Of a stretch of 64,000 bases of DNA, positions 18,731-27,054 are shown piece by piece. The notes beneath the pieces are model-generated. The model worked only from the letters and a program-made list of their open reading frames with translations. It made no database searches and was not told where the DNA came from. The DNA is taken from the NCBI RefSeq assembly GCF_001643305.1, contig NZ_LSGW01000032.1, positions 1 to 64,000 of the forward strand, given 5' to 3'. Positions within the stretch are counted from its first letter, which is position 1; the number at the start of each line of letters is the position of its first letter. The translations under genes were made by a program, and so were the position numbers. The DNA is from Aeromonas salmonicida subsp. salmonicida (GTDB taxonomy: Bacteria > Pseudomonadota > Gammaproteobacteria > Enterobacterales > Aeromonadaceae).

Positions 18731-18820
18731 GCGCAATGGCTGCGAATGCTCACACCCAATCCCCCCATACGGTTGCACATAACAACCCCGGTCCTCACCG
18801 ACGCAGGCTTTCATTCCAGC

Positions 18821-18845
18821 AAAAAGACCCCGGCATGGCCGGGGT
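18821..18845 (-). terminator. Terminator of the lipoprotein gene
   Basis: The stem ACCCCGGC / GCCGGGGT with a 3-nt loop, read on the minus strand, is followed by five T. It lies 85 bases past the stop of the lipoprotein gene at 18930. Confidence 0.75.
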
Positions 18846-18929
18846 AAACACGGGGTGGAACATAAAACACTTCGGTCGGTCATCACCTCGGCTGCGCTAT
18901 GCGTCAGCCAAGGCGGCTTCAACAGTGGC

Positions 18930-19883
18930 TCAGGGCTGTTTGTCCGCCATCAGCACCAGACCGTTTTGCTCGGGGAAACCAACCACCAAGGCAGTCTGCT
19001 TGGTATTGGGGATGGTGAACGCGGCGGCATAGGCCAAAGCCCCGTCCCTGGCGTTGGCCAGGCTCAGCACCCATTTATTCTCAATCGGCGTGAAATCGCT
19101 CGAGGCCTTGAAGCGGCACTTGCCAAAGCCGCTCACGGTCAGCTTGCTCAGGCCATTGTGCTGATCGGCCTTGCCCTTGCCGGTCAGGGTGCAACCGGCG
19201 CTGGGGAATTCCATCTCCACCGTCAGGGAGCCGCTGTTGTTGGTGCTCTTGATCTGGCCCACCATGGCGTCGGCGAAGCCCTCATCGTCTGCAACTGACC
19301 AGCTGTCGCTGCTGATCGCCCGGGTGGCCAGCTTGCTGACGGCGACGTGGCCGCTCCAGGATGGGTAGAGGGTCGTGCTCTGATCCGGCTCGCGGAACTG
19401 GGTGCCGGTACGGGTAAAGTCAAAGGTCCAGCGCTTGACCTCTTTGCCATTCACGTCAATCACTGTCTGATCACGGAAGCTGATGAGGTTGTGGTCATTG
19501 CTCTGGCTATCGACCTTGTTGCCACGCTCGGAGGTACGCTCCAGCAAGACGGGGTATATCCCATCCTTGTTCTCTTTCTGAGCCGCCTTGCCGATCCACT
19601 CGCTGTTGGTCGCCACCTTGCCCGCATCCTTGTCGACCCAGACACCCCAATGCTGCTCGCGATCCGCCTTGGGATAGATGAGTGCCATCCCTTCCAGCCC
19701 CTTGATCATCTTGAACGACGCCTTGTCATTATCGCGGCTCAACAGGCTGGCTTCGTAAAGACCCGCATCAGGCAGTGGCAGCGGCGCGCGCTTGGCAATA
19801 CTGTTGGCGGCTTTCTCGCTGTCACAGGCGGACAGGGCGGCGGTGCAGGCGATGGCCAGCATGGCTTTGTGGTGCATTCTCAT
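18930..19883 (-). CDS. Putative lipoprotein of unknown function
   Basis: This 317-residue protein has a lipobox (LSAC) with the cysteine at about residue 20. Asp follows it, a +2 residue that in enterobacteria favours retention in the inner membrane. The mature part has no family I recognise. It contains paired cysteines in a C-terminal segment (AGCTLTGKG and GFGKCRF) that could form a disulfide. The start may be M1 or M3. It diverges from mgtC and ends at its own terminator. Confidence 0.75.
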   Translation of the reverse strand: MRMHHKAMLAIACTAALSACDSEKAANSIAKRAPLPLPDAGLYEASLLSRDNDKASFKMIKGLEGMALIYPKADREQHWGVWVDKDAGKVATNSEWIGKAAQKENKDGIYPVLLERTSERGNKVDSQSNDHNLISFRDQTVIDVNGKEVKRWTFDFTRTGTQFREPDQSTTLYPSWSGHVAVSKLATRAISSDSWSVADDEGFADAMVGQIKSTNNSGSLTVEMEFPSAGCTLTGKGKADQHNGLSKLTVSGFGKCRFKASSDFTPIENKWVLSLANARDGALAYAAAFTIPNTKQTALVVGFPEQNGLVLMADKQP

Positions 19884-19933
19884 TGACGCTTGTTCCTTGC
19901 AATTGCTTTGTTATGTGAGGTGCATTCAATCGC

Positions 19934-20400
19934 CGCTGAATTTACTGGAGGGAGGGTTCGCCAGTCGAATGGAGATCTGTAACCAGCTGTTACAAGGACT
20001 TGGGTAACAAGACGCAGACAGCACAACCCATATCGCAACAGGAAGGCCGGTAACTGAAAGAAATCTTGTGCGCCATTCGCTCACCCCGTCTGCCAACCCA
20101 ACACGCTTGGCAACAAGCGAAGAGCCACACAGCAACAAGGCCAACCACTGCATCAGACCTTCTCCCTATAGACACTTCCCTACTCAGCTATCCCCACACC
20201 AGCACAGGCAGAAGCCAGACTGCCATCAAAATTGCATTCAAATTCCACAGGTTGGATAAGGTTTTGTTCAACAGAGTCAATCGCCATTTGATACGCTTTC
20301 AACCTGCATGCCTCTCAGCCCAAGAAGAGCTCATGCGCTCGTCCCTGATGGCGAAATAATGAACGTCTCATTATGTTCAGTCGGTAAGTTGCAAGTACAA
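19934..20400 (+). repeat. Non-coding leader of mgtC, copy 1 of a flanking repeat
   Basis: This long non-coding stretch before mgtC is related to the sequence after mgtC. Block A (19934-19995) shares CGCTGAATT, GGGTTCGCC, GTCGA and AGATCTGT in order with 20886-20950. Block B (about 20215-20395) shares CCATCAA, CATTCAAA, GGTTGG, CAACAG, TTTGATA, GTCTC and TTAT with 21055-21210. Copy 1 carries about 100 extra bases in the middle, with a CGCTTG/CAAGCG hairpin at 20104-20119. A short frame at 20333 (MRSSLMAK) could be a leader peptide. A regulatory leader RNA is possible. Confidence 0.55.
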
Positions 20401-20411
20401 GGATGGAATTT

Positions 20412-20891
20412 ATGTGGCAAGAAATATGGAAAACTGTCTTGTCTGAATTTGCGGATATTCAAGATATCCAGCAGATGACGCAGATTGTATTACGTCTGCT
20501 GGTAGCCGGCTTATTGGGTGGTCTATTAGGCTACGAGCGCGAACAAAAAGGGAAAAGCGCCGGGATCCGCACCCATATGCTGGTCAGTATTGGTGCCGCC
20601 CTTTTCGTTCTGATCCCCCAGCAAGCAGGGGCATCAACCGCTGATCTGACCCGGGTGTTGCAGGGTCTGACTGCCGGTGTGGGATTTCTGGGGGCCGGCA
20701 CCATCATTCTGGGCACCCGACAGACAGAAACCCAGGGGTTGACAACGGCAGCCGGTATCTGGGTCACGGCAGCCATCGGCATTGCCGCTGGCATGGGCCG
20801 AGAATCCACTGCGGTGCTTGCCACCCTGATAGCGCTGTTTATTCTGACCATAGTGCCTTGGCTGCTGGGTTTTAAAAAAGAGGGGCGCTGA
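20412..20891 (+). CDS. mgtC: MgtC/SapB-family membrane protein
   Basis: This protein of about 159 residues has five hydrophobic segments. The family core is clear: GGLLGYEREQKGKSAGIRTH (polar loop with conserved acidic and basic residues), LTAGVGFLGAGTII and LTTAAGIWVTAAIGIAAGMG. MgtC proteins support growth in low magnesium and survival in macrophages, in part by acting on the ATP synthase. The ATG at 20412 has AAGGA 8 bases upstream; the in-frame ATG at 20403 directly abuts that site and is less likely. The C-terminal regulatory domain of Salmonella MgtC is absent, as in many SapB-type members. Confidence 0.88.
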   Translation: MWQEIWKTVLSEFADIQDIQQMTQIVLRLLVAGLLGGLLGYEREQKGKSAGIRTHMLVSIGAALFVLIPQQAGASTADLTRVLQGLTAGVGFLGAGTIILGTRQTETQGLTTAAGIWVTAAIGIAAGMGRESTAVLATLIALFILTIVPWLLGFKKEGR

Positions 20892-21212
20892 ATTGACGGG
20901 AAGGCGGGTTCGCCGGTCGACCCAAGATCTGTCAATCGCGGTGACAGGCATTGATAAGCAAGGGATATCACCGCGCTTGCTTAACCGGGCGGTGTAACAA
21001 CAAGAGGAAAAGCCGCCTCCCCACCCCCATTTCTCTCGACCTTTCCACATCAAAATCTGACCGCCATCAAGATTTCATTCAAAACCCACGGGTTGGCTGT
21101 GTTTTTACTCAACAGGAGAGGTCAGCGTTTGATAGGCTACTCATCCGGCCCTCAGTGCCTCAAAGGTAGCCAAGGAGTGGCGATGGTCTGTCTCTCTTAT
21201 ATTCGGTTAATA
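20886..21212 (+). repeat. Non-coding sequence after mgtC, copy 2 of the flanking repeat
   Basis: Copy 2 begins at the mgtC stop codon and follows copy 1 in block order up to the point that in copy 1 lies about 30 bases before the mgtC start. It therefore looks like the leader of a second, now missing, downstream gene. It includes an 8-bp stem TAAGCAAG / CTTGCTTA at 20954-20983. The AT-rich island begins right after it. Confidence 0.5.
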
Positions 21213-21411
21213 ACAGCACTCGGGGAGCTGTAACCCAGTGCGGTAGCTATCTCTTTATACTGCCATCACGTGTGTCTAGATACACATCAATGACTCTCGT
21301 TTATACACATGATGGTATTCAATAATTGGTATAAACATATGGATATATGCCAAGCATCCAATATAGCTGACTTATTTTCCCTTATTACATTTTACATATT
21401 GAGGTGTAAAC

Positions 21412-22170
21412 TTGTTAATTTATAAAAATTGGAGCCTCCAAACTACATTTGAAGTGGTAAACGTGAAATATTATCCTGGAGGAATGCAAAGTGGCCCTCA
21501 GCGCAATAGATTGATAGAAACTTGGGGGCAACTTGTTGGCAAGTCAAGAGCTCTAAGCGAACTTAATTCTTTGATCCGTGAATATGGTTCAATAAATAAA
21601 ATGTCTAAATCAGTGCAGATGGCATCACGTACTATCAAAAATCTTAGAGTGTTCTTTGAATCACTACCTGATGAATTTGAAAATCCAGCCTCACTAAAAG
21701 CGTATAGATTTAGTGAAGGTGAGAAATGTATCTTAGAAGAAGATTTACATAATGAGTTTAAAGAGGTAAAAGGCCAAAACCCAACTAAATCGATCCAAAA
21801 CATTGTCGATAAATATATACTTGCATTCCTCAACAGTTCAGGCGGAAGTATATTTTGGGACATTCAAGATGATGGTATAGTAAAAAGCTTAAGATTAGAT
21901 AGCCAATTAAAGGATGAGGTAAGAAAGTCCATCAATCTGAAAATAAACACTATTGAACCATCAATTGATCCCACAAGAATAAATGTAATATTCCATGATG
22001 TGATTGGAACAAATGGTAGTTATGTTCTTGAGGTTCGTGTCCCTAAATCAAACTTATCTGGCTTACATTTTAACTCATCTGGCCATACTTGGGTGAGAGT
22101 CAATGGATGTAAGCAAAAACTACAAGGGGTTGCGTTACAAGATTACATTATCCAAAGATTACAGAGCTAG
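21412..22170 (+). CDS. AlbA_2 (Schlafen-like) domain protein
   Basis: This protein of about 252 residues probably starts at TTG 21412, which has GAGGTG five bases upstream. The C-terminal part (from about residue 108) fits the AlbA_2/Schlafen domain: EEDLHNEFKEVKG, then ILAFLNSSGGSIFWDIQDDG, then SYVLEVRVPKSN and TWVRVNG. These domains bind nucleic acid or nucleotides and often occur in regulators and phage-defence proteins. The N-terminal 100 residues are unrecognised and helical. It is the first gene of the AT-rich island. Confidence 0.8.
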   Translation: MLIYKNWSLQTTFEVVNVKYYPGGMQSGPQRNRLIETWGQLVGKSRALSELNSLIREYGSINKMSKSVQMASRTIKNLRVFFESLPDEFENPASLKAYRFSEGEKCILEEDLHNEFKEVKGQNPTKSIQNIVDKYILAFLNSSGGSIFWDIQDDGIVKSLRLDSQLKDEVRKSINLKINTIEPSIDPTRINVIFHDVIGTNGSYVLEVRVPKSNLSGLHFNSSGHTWVRVNGCKQKLQGVALQDYIIQRLQS

Positions 22171-22247
22171 TTTTAATGACAATATTTAATATCTATGAAC
22201 ACAAAGATAGTTTTCAACACTATAAATAATTGGCATGGGCTATATAA

Positions 22248-22385
22248 ATGACCAGAGAAGACAAACGAATATTATTACTCGAGTTTTTCAGAGAAAAAGA
22301 AGAAAGCAACGAGTGTTTTTCAGTGGTACAAGCTGCAGCCGCAACTGGATACAATACTAAGAGTATAATTAAATATATAAATTAA
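22248..22385 (+). pseudogene. N-terminal HTH-like fragment of the DUF3644 gene
   Basis: Starting at ATG 22248, 45 codons encode a winged-helix-like segment (KRILLLEFFREKEE, FSVVQAAAATGYNTKSIIKYIN). The frame then runs into TAA at the start of a 7-bp repeat tract. After the tract another frame continues with FKSGNNSFTSKGLTKISNDEFIRLMSQ, which reads like the normal continuation into the DUF3644 domain. I infer one original gene split by the repeat. The fragment has no strong ribosome binding site. Confidence 0.6.
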
Positions 22386-22429
22386 AAATTAAAAATTAAA
22401 AATTAAAAATTAAAAATTAAAAATTAAAA
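22381..22429 (+). repeat. Seven tandem copies of ATTAAAA
   Basis: There are exactly seven copies of the heptamer ATTAAAA, followed at once by GGAG. Because 7 and 3 share no factor, every frame meets TAA inside any run of three or more units, so no copy number near the present one gives an open frame across the tract. The last unit plus GGAG forms AAGGAG (22428-22433), a strong ribosome binding site five bases before an ATT at 22439 in the downstream frame. Confidence 0.95.
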
Positions 22430-22513
22430 GGAGAATTCATTTTTAAATCTGGAAATAACAGCTTTACTTCTAAAGGTCTAACAAAAATCTCAAATGATGA
22501 ATTCATTAGACTT

Positions 22514-23497
22514 ATGTCTCAAAGTACTTCATCAAAAGAAATAACACCACAGGAAAGAATGTACCAACAGTTAATAAAAAGGAGCCTTGACGCATTTACC
22601 CTCGCATTAGAAGTTTATAATAGGCCTAGCTTATGTAATAGAGTTGAAGCATTTACCATTTTGATGGTTAATTCATGGGAGCTTTTCTTAAAAGCTGAGA
22701 TACTAGATGCATTAGGTGAAGAGAAGGTTTTTTATAAAAATGGGAAAAGCATCTCAATCTCTGATGCACTTTCACTGAGAATTCAAAATAGTGATCCAGT
22801 AAAGCGTAACATTGATACATTAATTTCACTTCGAGATCAAGCAACACACTTGCTTATTCCGGAGTTGCAACCACAACTTTCACGCCTATTCCAAGCCAAT
22901 GTTTTTAATTATCAAGAAAGATATAAAAACCAAATGGGTAACTCACCTCTTGCAGGACAAAGCGTGGGAATGCTTAGCCTAGTCATCGACGGGCCTACGC
23001 CTGAAATAAGTGTTATTCAGAAAAACTATGGGGTACTAGCAGCAACAGAGGTTGCAAAATTTATTCAATCCTTTGAACATACTAATAGAGAATTAAACTC
23101 CGATAAGTTTTCCATTAATATCGAGTACAAACTTGCTCTCGTTCGAAACCCTAATAAATCCGACCTAACATTAAGCACAGGAGAGCAAGGACAGAAGGCA
23201 ATAATCATAACTCAAGCGAAAGATCTCAATGATACCCATCCGTATTTTACCGATGATGCAATACTAGCGATAAACATGAAACAAAAAACTCACAAGATAA
23301 ATAGACACTCGTTTCAATCTATTGTATTTAAGCATAAGATAAAAAAGAATCCGAACTCAGACATGTACAACTTTACTGATAGAGCTAGATATTCTGAAAA
23401 GTTCATTGCATGGGTAGTAACAAATATACAGGAACATAAAAGTTGGTTACAAGCAGCACTAGATGACTATAACGAAAATAAAAAAACCAAAAAATAA
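22514..23497 (+). CDS. DUF3644 HEPN-like protein
   Basis: This gives 327 residues from ATG 22514; the same frame is open from 22421, so translation might instead start at ATT 22439 after AAGGAG. The DUF3644 core is seen at VEAFTILMVNSWELFLKAEIL and NIDTLISLRDQATHLLIP. R107-D-Q-A-T-H112 fits the R-x4-H motif of HEPN ribonuclease domains, found in many toxins and abortive-infection proteins. The helix-turn-helix-like segment that would precede it lies upstream of the 7-bp repeat tract in another frame. RNase activity is inferred, not shown. Confidence 0.8.
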   Translation: MSQSTSSKEITPQERMYQQLIKRSLDAFTLALEVYNRPSLCNRVEAFTILMVNSWELFLKAEILDALGEEKVFYKNGKSISISDALSLRIQNSDPVKRNIDTLISLRDQATHLLIPELQPQLSRLFQANVFNYQERYKNQMGNSPLAGQSVGMLSLVIDGPTPEISVIQKNYGVLAATEVAKFIQSFEHTNRELNSDKFSINIEYKLALVRNPNKSDLTLSTGEQGQKAIIITQAKDLNDTHPYFTDDAILAINMKQKTHKINRHSFQSIVFKHKIKKNPNSDMYNFTDRARYSEKFIAWVVTNIQEHKSWLQAALDDYNENKKTKK

Positions 23498-23691
23498 CGA
23501 TTGTATTGAATGACATGTTATTCCTAACCACTGAAATCGAACTATCAATGTCGCATGGTGGTAAATCATTAGAGAATAATTACATCAATGTGAACTATAG
23601 TACAGATAAACTATAAAAAGAAATCCCTTTTGCTCATGACTCTGGGTCTTTAGCTATAAATAAAAATTAATTTTTTCATGAGGCTATTTCC

Positions 23692-24306
23692 ATGGATTTT
23701 ATCAAGACTGATCAAATGTTAGCGAGACTGAGCGAGGTTGTAGACCACCCTATATATAAGGCTGACGCAAGAACCAAACTTGCTTTAACATTAGCGATTA
23801 GCTCGATGCAATTTTCCGACGCGGTTAGATTACTATGCTCACAAGGTTTGATACTGGGGATAGGTACAACACTACGCTCTCAATACGAAGCACTAGTAAG
23901 AAGTGTCTGGGTTCTGTATTGTGCTACTGATCTACAAGTCGAAAAACTAGATGCTGTTCTGAATGCAGAATCTCAACAAGCAAGTAAAAACATTCCTTCA
24001 GTCCATGGTATGCTTTGTGAACTAGATAAAATACCACAAATTCAAAGCCTGTTAATTTCATTTCATGAATTCAAAGACAGCTCTTGGTTGCCATTAAATT
24101 CATTTGTTCACTCAGGAATTCATGCTGTTTTTTGGACAAAAAATAAAGCACCACCAGAACTCATCGAGCAGTTATTTCGCATAAGCAATGGATTAAACGT
24201 TATCGCTTTTCAGGGAATGGGCATACTTACTGGTATACCAACCATTCAAAAGGAAATATTTTCAGTGATAGCGCATTATTCAGATTGCTTGCCTAAGCCA
24301 CGATAA
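23692..24306 (+). CDS. DUF6988-like protein
   Basis: This 204-residue, largely helical protein carries SMQFSDAVRLLCSQGL, TLRSQYEALVRSVWVLYCATD and LNSFVHSGIHAVFW, and ends DCLPKPR. This resembles the DUF6988 family, which is related to DUF5677 and possibly HEPN-like. The conserved Arg and His residues (LRSQYEALVR and FVHSGIH) could form an active site, but no activity is known. A GAGG site lies 9 bases before the ATG. It is separated from the DUF3644 gene by about 190 AT-rich bases that hold no gene I can see. Confidence 0.65.
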   Translation: MDFIKTDQMLARLSEVVDHPIYKADARTKLALTLAISSMQFSDAVRLLCSQGLILGIGTTLRSQYEALVRSVWVLYCATDLQVEKLDAVLNAESQQASKNIPSVHGMLCELDKIPQIQSLLISFHEFKDSSWLPLNSFVHSGIHAVFWTKNKAPPELIEQLFRISNGLNVIAFQGMGILTGIPTIQKEIFSVIAHYSDCLPKPR

Positions 24307-24359
24307 TATAACAAAAATAGATGTACGCATTCAAATATCCCCACCTATCTATTCATCCC

Positions 24360-24406
24360 ATAAACCCGACTGTATGTACAGAACTTGTTCTGCCGGGGTT
24401 TTCTTG
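24360..24406 (+). terminator. Possible terminator at the right edge of the island
   Basis: AAACCC pairs with GGGGTTT around an inner hairpin (CAGAA / TTCTG), followed by TTTTC. It lies 55 bases after the DUF6988-like gene. The rest of 24410-24569 shows no gene. Confidence 0.4.
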
Positions 24407-24569
24407 ATTTCGCCACCTGACCGACCAAAAAGAGAATGCTGTGATAGGGAATGCCAGCGTGCTGGCTTAGCCCCATCTCGCTGGTACGGCTATTCCAGTA
24501 GCATCGAAGATACTGGATAAGCGCTGACTATATCCCCTGCTTTGCCTGTGCAGGAGATTGGGCGAAGAT

Positions 24570-25361
24570 TTATTTACGGCCACGGGCCAGGGATTTAAGA
24601 AACGCCAGGGTGCGGCGGTTGAACTGCTCCGGCTGCTCCACATTGCAGACATGACCACACTGTTCGATCACCGCCAGAGAAGAGCTGGCATCGCGGGCCA
24701 CCTGTTCGCGCACCGGTGCCAGGAACATATGATCCTCCTCCCCCATCACGTAGAGGGTCGGGATCGGCAGGGCGCGCTCCTTGAAGTAGCGCATCAGGGG
24801 GTTGACCTCGGTGGCGAGGCGGAACCAGCGTTTGAACTCCTTCTGGCAGAGCTTGCGGGCCTCGCGCACAAAGAGGTTGCGCGACTCCTGATGGTGCTGG
24901 CGCGGCATTATGATGAAGGCGAACAACCGGTAGAGCCACATGTAAGGCAGGATATGCTGGCCGAGGCGGCCGAGCTGTACCAATACCCGGGAGCGGATGT
25001 CGAGGCGCAGTATGGCGCCGCCCAATACCATGCTCTTGACCCGCTCCGGGCAGAGCTCCGCCAGATGGCGAATGAGGATGGTGCCAAGGGAGATGCCGAC
25101 GAAGTGGGCGGAGGAAATACGCAGGTGATCGAGCAGGCGCACTATGTCTTCGGTCACGGCCCGGAAGCTGTAGTGACCCTTGACCACCTGCTGCAACTGG
25201 TGGGACTGACCGTGGCCACGCAGGTCCAGCAGCAGCACGTTGAAGTGCTCGCGATAGGCGCGCAGCTGCTTGAACCAGATGGAGGAACTGCCACCGGCGC
25301 CGTGCACGAATACCACCCAATCCCTGTCGGGGCCAAGCTCGAACGTCTTGTGATACAGCAT
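24570..25361 (-). CDS. Alpha/beta hydrolase
   Basis: This 263-residue protein is a standard alpha/beta hydrolase: oxyanion motif HGAGG at 20-24, nucleophile S91 in GISLG, acid D210 in GEEDHM and H237 in QCGHVCN, with a lid region at about 120-180. There is no signal peptide, so it is cytoplasmic. The substrate is unknown; relatives include esterases and MhpC/BioH-like enzymes. GGGAG lies 8 bases before the ATG. It diverges from the YjbR gene. Confidence 0.88.
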   Translation of the reverse strand: MLYHKTFELGPDRDWVVFVHGAGGSSSIWFKQLRAYREHFNVLLLDLRGHGQSHQLQQVVKGHYSFRAVTEDIVRLLDHLRISSAHFVGISLGTILIRHLAELCPERVKSMVLGGAILRLDIRSRVLVQLGRLGQHILPYMWLYRLFAFIIMPRQHHQESRNLFVREARKLCQKEFKRWFRLATEVNPLMRYFKERALPIPTLYVMGEEDHMFLAPVREQVARDASSSLAVIEQCGHVCNVEQPEQFNRRTLAFLKSLARGRK

Positions 25362-25467
25362 CTTGCGACTCCCTCATCGACGGCATTGGGGTATAGTAGG
25401 CGCGCATCTTAGCAGATATTTTCACCTAAAAAATACGTTTGCATGGCAACTGGCGAGGAGCGTGACC

Positions 25468-25824
25468 ATGGAGTTGACGAGTTTGAGAGCCTTTCTGCTG
25501 ACCCTGCCGGGCGCTCAGGAGGACACCCCCTTCGGCCCGGAGATCCTGGTCTATCGCATCGCAGGCAAGATGTTTGCGCTGGTGGATTGGCAGGCAGAGC
25601 CGCTCACCATCAACCTCAAATGCGAGCCCGACCTCGCCCTGCTGCTGCGGGAGATCCATCCCGAGGTCAAACCCGGCTGGCACATGAACAAGCAGCACTG
25701 GAACACGGTTACCCTGAGCAACACCCTGGCCAGCGATCTTTGGCAAGGCTGGGTGCGCCACTCCTATGAGCGGGTGGTCGCCGGCCTGCCCAAGGCCAAA
25801 CGGCCGCAAGCGCCGACACTGTGA
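25468..25824 (+). CDS. MmcQ/YjbR family protein
   Basis: This 118-residue protein starts at ATG 25468 with GAGGAG upstream. The motif LPGAQEDTPFGPEILVYRIAGKMFAL and the later PGWHMNKQHWNTV are typical of the MmcQ/YjbR (DUF419) family, small CyaY-like fold proteins with a DNA-binding-like surface. The function is unknown. An in-frame extension upstream lacks a good start. The gene is followed after 8 bases by the GNAT locus, probably in one transcript. Confidence 0.9.
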   Translation: MELTSLRAFLLTLPGAQEDTPFGPEILVYRIAGKMFALVDWQAEPLTINLKCEPDLALLLREIHPEVKPGWHMNKQHWNTVTLSNTLASDLWQGWVRHSYERVVAGLPKAKRPQAPTL

Positions 25825-25832
25825 GCCACCCC

Positions 25833-26308
25833 ATGCCGGAGCAGCCCAAAATAGTCCCGCTGAGCGAGCCGCATATCCCCGCCCTCATCACACTGTTCGA
25901 GCAGTCGGTGCGCCAACGCGGCCCCGAGCACTACGCGAGGCGCAGGTAGTGCAGTGGGCACTCGGCGCCCATCATCCGGGCTTTGTCAGCCAGTTGCGTG
26001 AACACCACGGCTGGGTGCTGGAGCAAGCCGGCGCCGTGCTTGGCTTCGTCACCCTCAGCGACGATGGTCACCTGAGCCTGCTTTATGTGAGCGCCGACCA
26101 TCAACGCCAGGGGCTGGGCGGCCTCTTGCTCGCCACTGCCCTCAGCCAGGCCGGTCGGCTCGGCATCGAGACCCTGACGACGGAAGCCAGCGCCTTCAGC
26201 TATGGGCTATTTTTACGTTATGGCTTTGAGCTGACCGGATTGGAAAGCGTGGAGCGGGGTGGAGTCAGTTTTATCCGCTATCGTCTGCACTGCCGCTTGC
26301 CAAGCTAG
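25833..26308 (+). pseudogene. GNAT acetyltransferase, frameshifted
   Basis: The first frame from ATG 25833 reads MPEQPKIVPLSEPHIPALI and then SVRQRGPEHYA. One base is missing at about 25935-25938 (a C), after which the next frame continues EAQVVQWALGAHHPGF. It then shows the acetyl-CoA-binding loop of GNAT enzymes (VSADHQRQGLGGLLL) and ends RYRLHCRLPS. The repaired protein is about 158 residues, normal for the family. As read, translation stops at a TAG after 38 codons. It could be a sequencing error, since the flanking coding is undamaged. Confidence 0.82.
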
Positions 26309-26363
26309 GACCAGCCACTAAAATACGCACAGTTTTTTCGTATTGTTGAGGATTGAGGCCGCC

Positions 26364-26699
26364 ATGGTTGTAGAAAGCGAAGGCTATATCGCCCTGATTG
26401 AGTATCTGGTGGAGAGTCTGGGACTGTTTGAAGCCCAGCAGCAGAGCGGTGGTGAACAGACCATCGAAGATCTGGTGAGCAGCCGGGTGGCGAGCAACCT
26501 GATGGCCATCTGCGAACAGAACCCGCAGCTCGATCCCAAATTGCGCTTCATGATCATGCAGGAAGCCGATGCCGTGGTCGCCGATCTGGAAGAGGTGCTC
26601 TCCGCCGTCTGGCTGCGTGCCCCAACCCCGGCCCAGCAAGCCTTCCTCGAAGAGTTCATCGACCTCATCAAGAATCTGTTTGACGGCGCCATCAGCTAA
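26364..26699 (+). CDS. Small acidic protein, DUF3802-like
   Basis: This 111-residue, acidic, helical, soluble protein starts MVVESEGYIALIEYLVESL. It resembles the DUF3802 family of Aeromonas, Shewanella and Vibrio, but I base this on memory of the N-terminal pattern. The ATG at 26364 is preferred to TTG 26343. GATTGAGG precedes it. It has no known function and no membrane segment. Confidence 0.65.
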   Translation: MVVESEGYIALIEYLVESLGLFEAQQQSGGEQTIEDLVSSRVASNLMAICEQNPQLDPKLRFMIMQEADAVVADLEEVLSAVWLRAPTPAQQAFLEEFIDLIKNLFDGAIS

Positions 26700-26988
26700 T
26701 CCGTCGAGACACCTGATCGCCGTGGCGCCGACCCAGACGCCCGCATTTTTCCGCACACAGCACACATGAAAAGGGCCGCCTCAATGGGCAGCCCTGCTTG
26801 CTATCATTTCAATCTATCCAGCTTTTCAGTGGCGTTCAGTGAAGGTCGAGGCAAGAAATGTGTCTGGTCTTGGCTGCCATCCTTGGAAGCTACTTAGTTC
26901 GGCAGGGCCAATTCTATTTAGTTCCCGTTCGTGACATATTTTTTTACGATTTTTTTCACTGCGCCGACAGTCAGTCGACATCAGGCGT
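26700..26988. other. Intergenic stretch with no gene seen
   Basis: This stretch is non-coding as far as I can see. An open frame at 26858-27040 runs through the terminator that follows and has no ribosome binding site. T-rich tracts occur near 26937-26957. Confidence 0.4.
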
Positions 26989-27016
26989 AAAAGAGGCCGC
27001 AAATGCGGCCTCTTTT
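26989..27016. terminator. Bidirectional terminator downstream of msrA
   Basis: A 12-bp perfect stem (AAAAGAGGCCGC / GCGGCCTCTTTT) with a 4-nt loop serves msrA on the minus strand and the DUF3802-like gene on the plus strand. Nearly the same hairpin is found at 34787. Confidence 0.9.
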
Positions 27017-27054
27017 GGTATCAAAGCAGGGGTGATCTAGCATGGCACCATCTG

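Larger units (their letters stand above)
21213..24310. mobile_element. AT-rich acquired island, putative defence cassette
   Basis: Base composition changes abruptly after about 21210 and returns at about 24310. Codon use switches to AT-rich third positions. The three loci inside (AlbA_2, DUF3644, DUF6988-like) have no core role. I see no integrase, transposase, tRNA gene or clear direct repeats at the ends, so the means of entry is unknown. Confidence 0.6.

Noticed and set aside
26858-27040. A 60-codon frame
   Set aside because: It runs through a strong bidirectional terminator and has no ribosome binding site.
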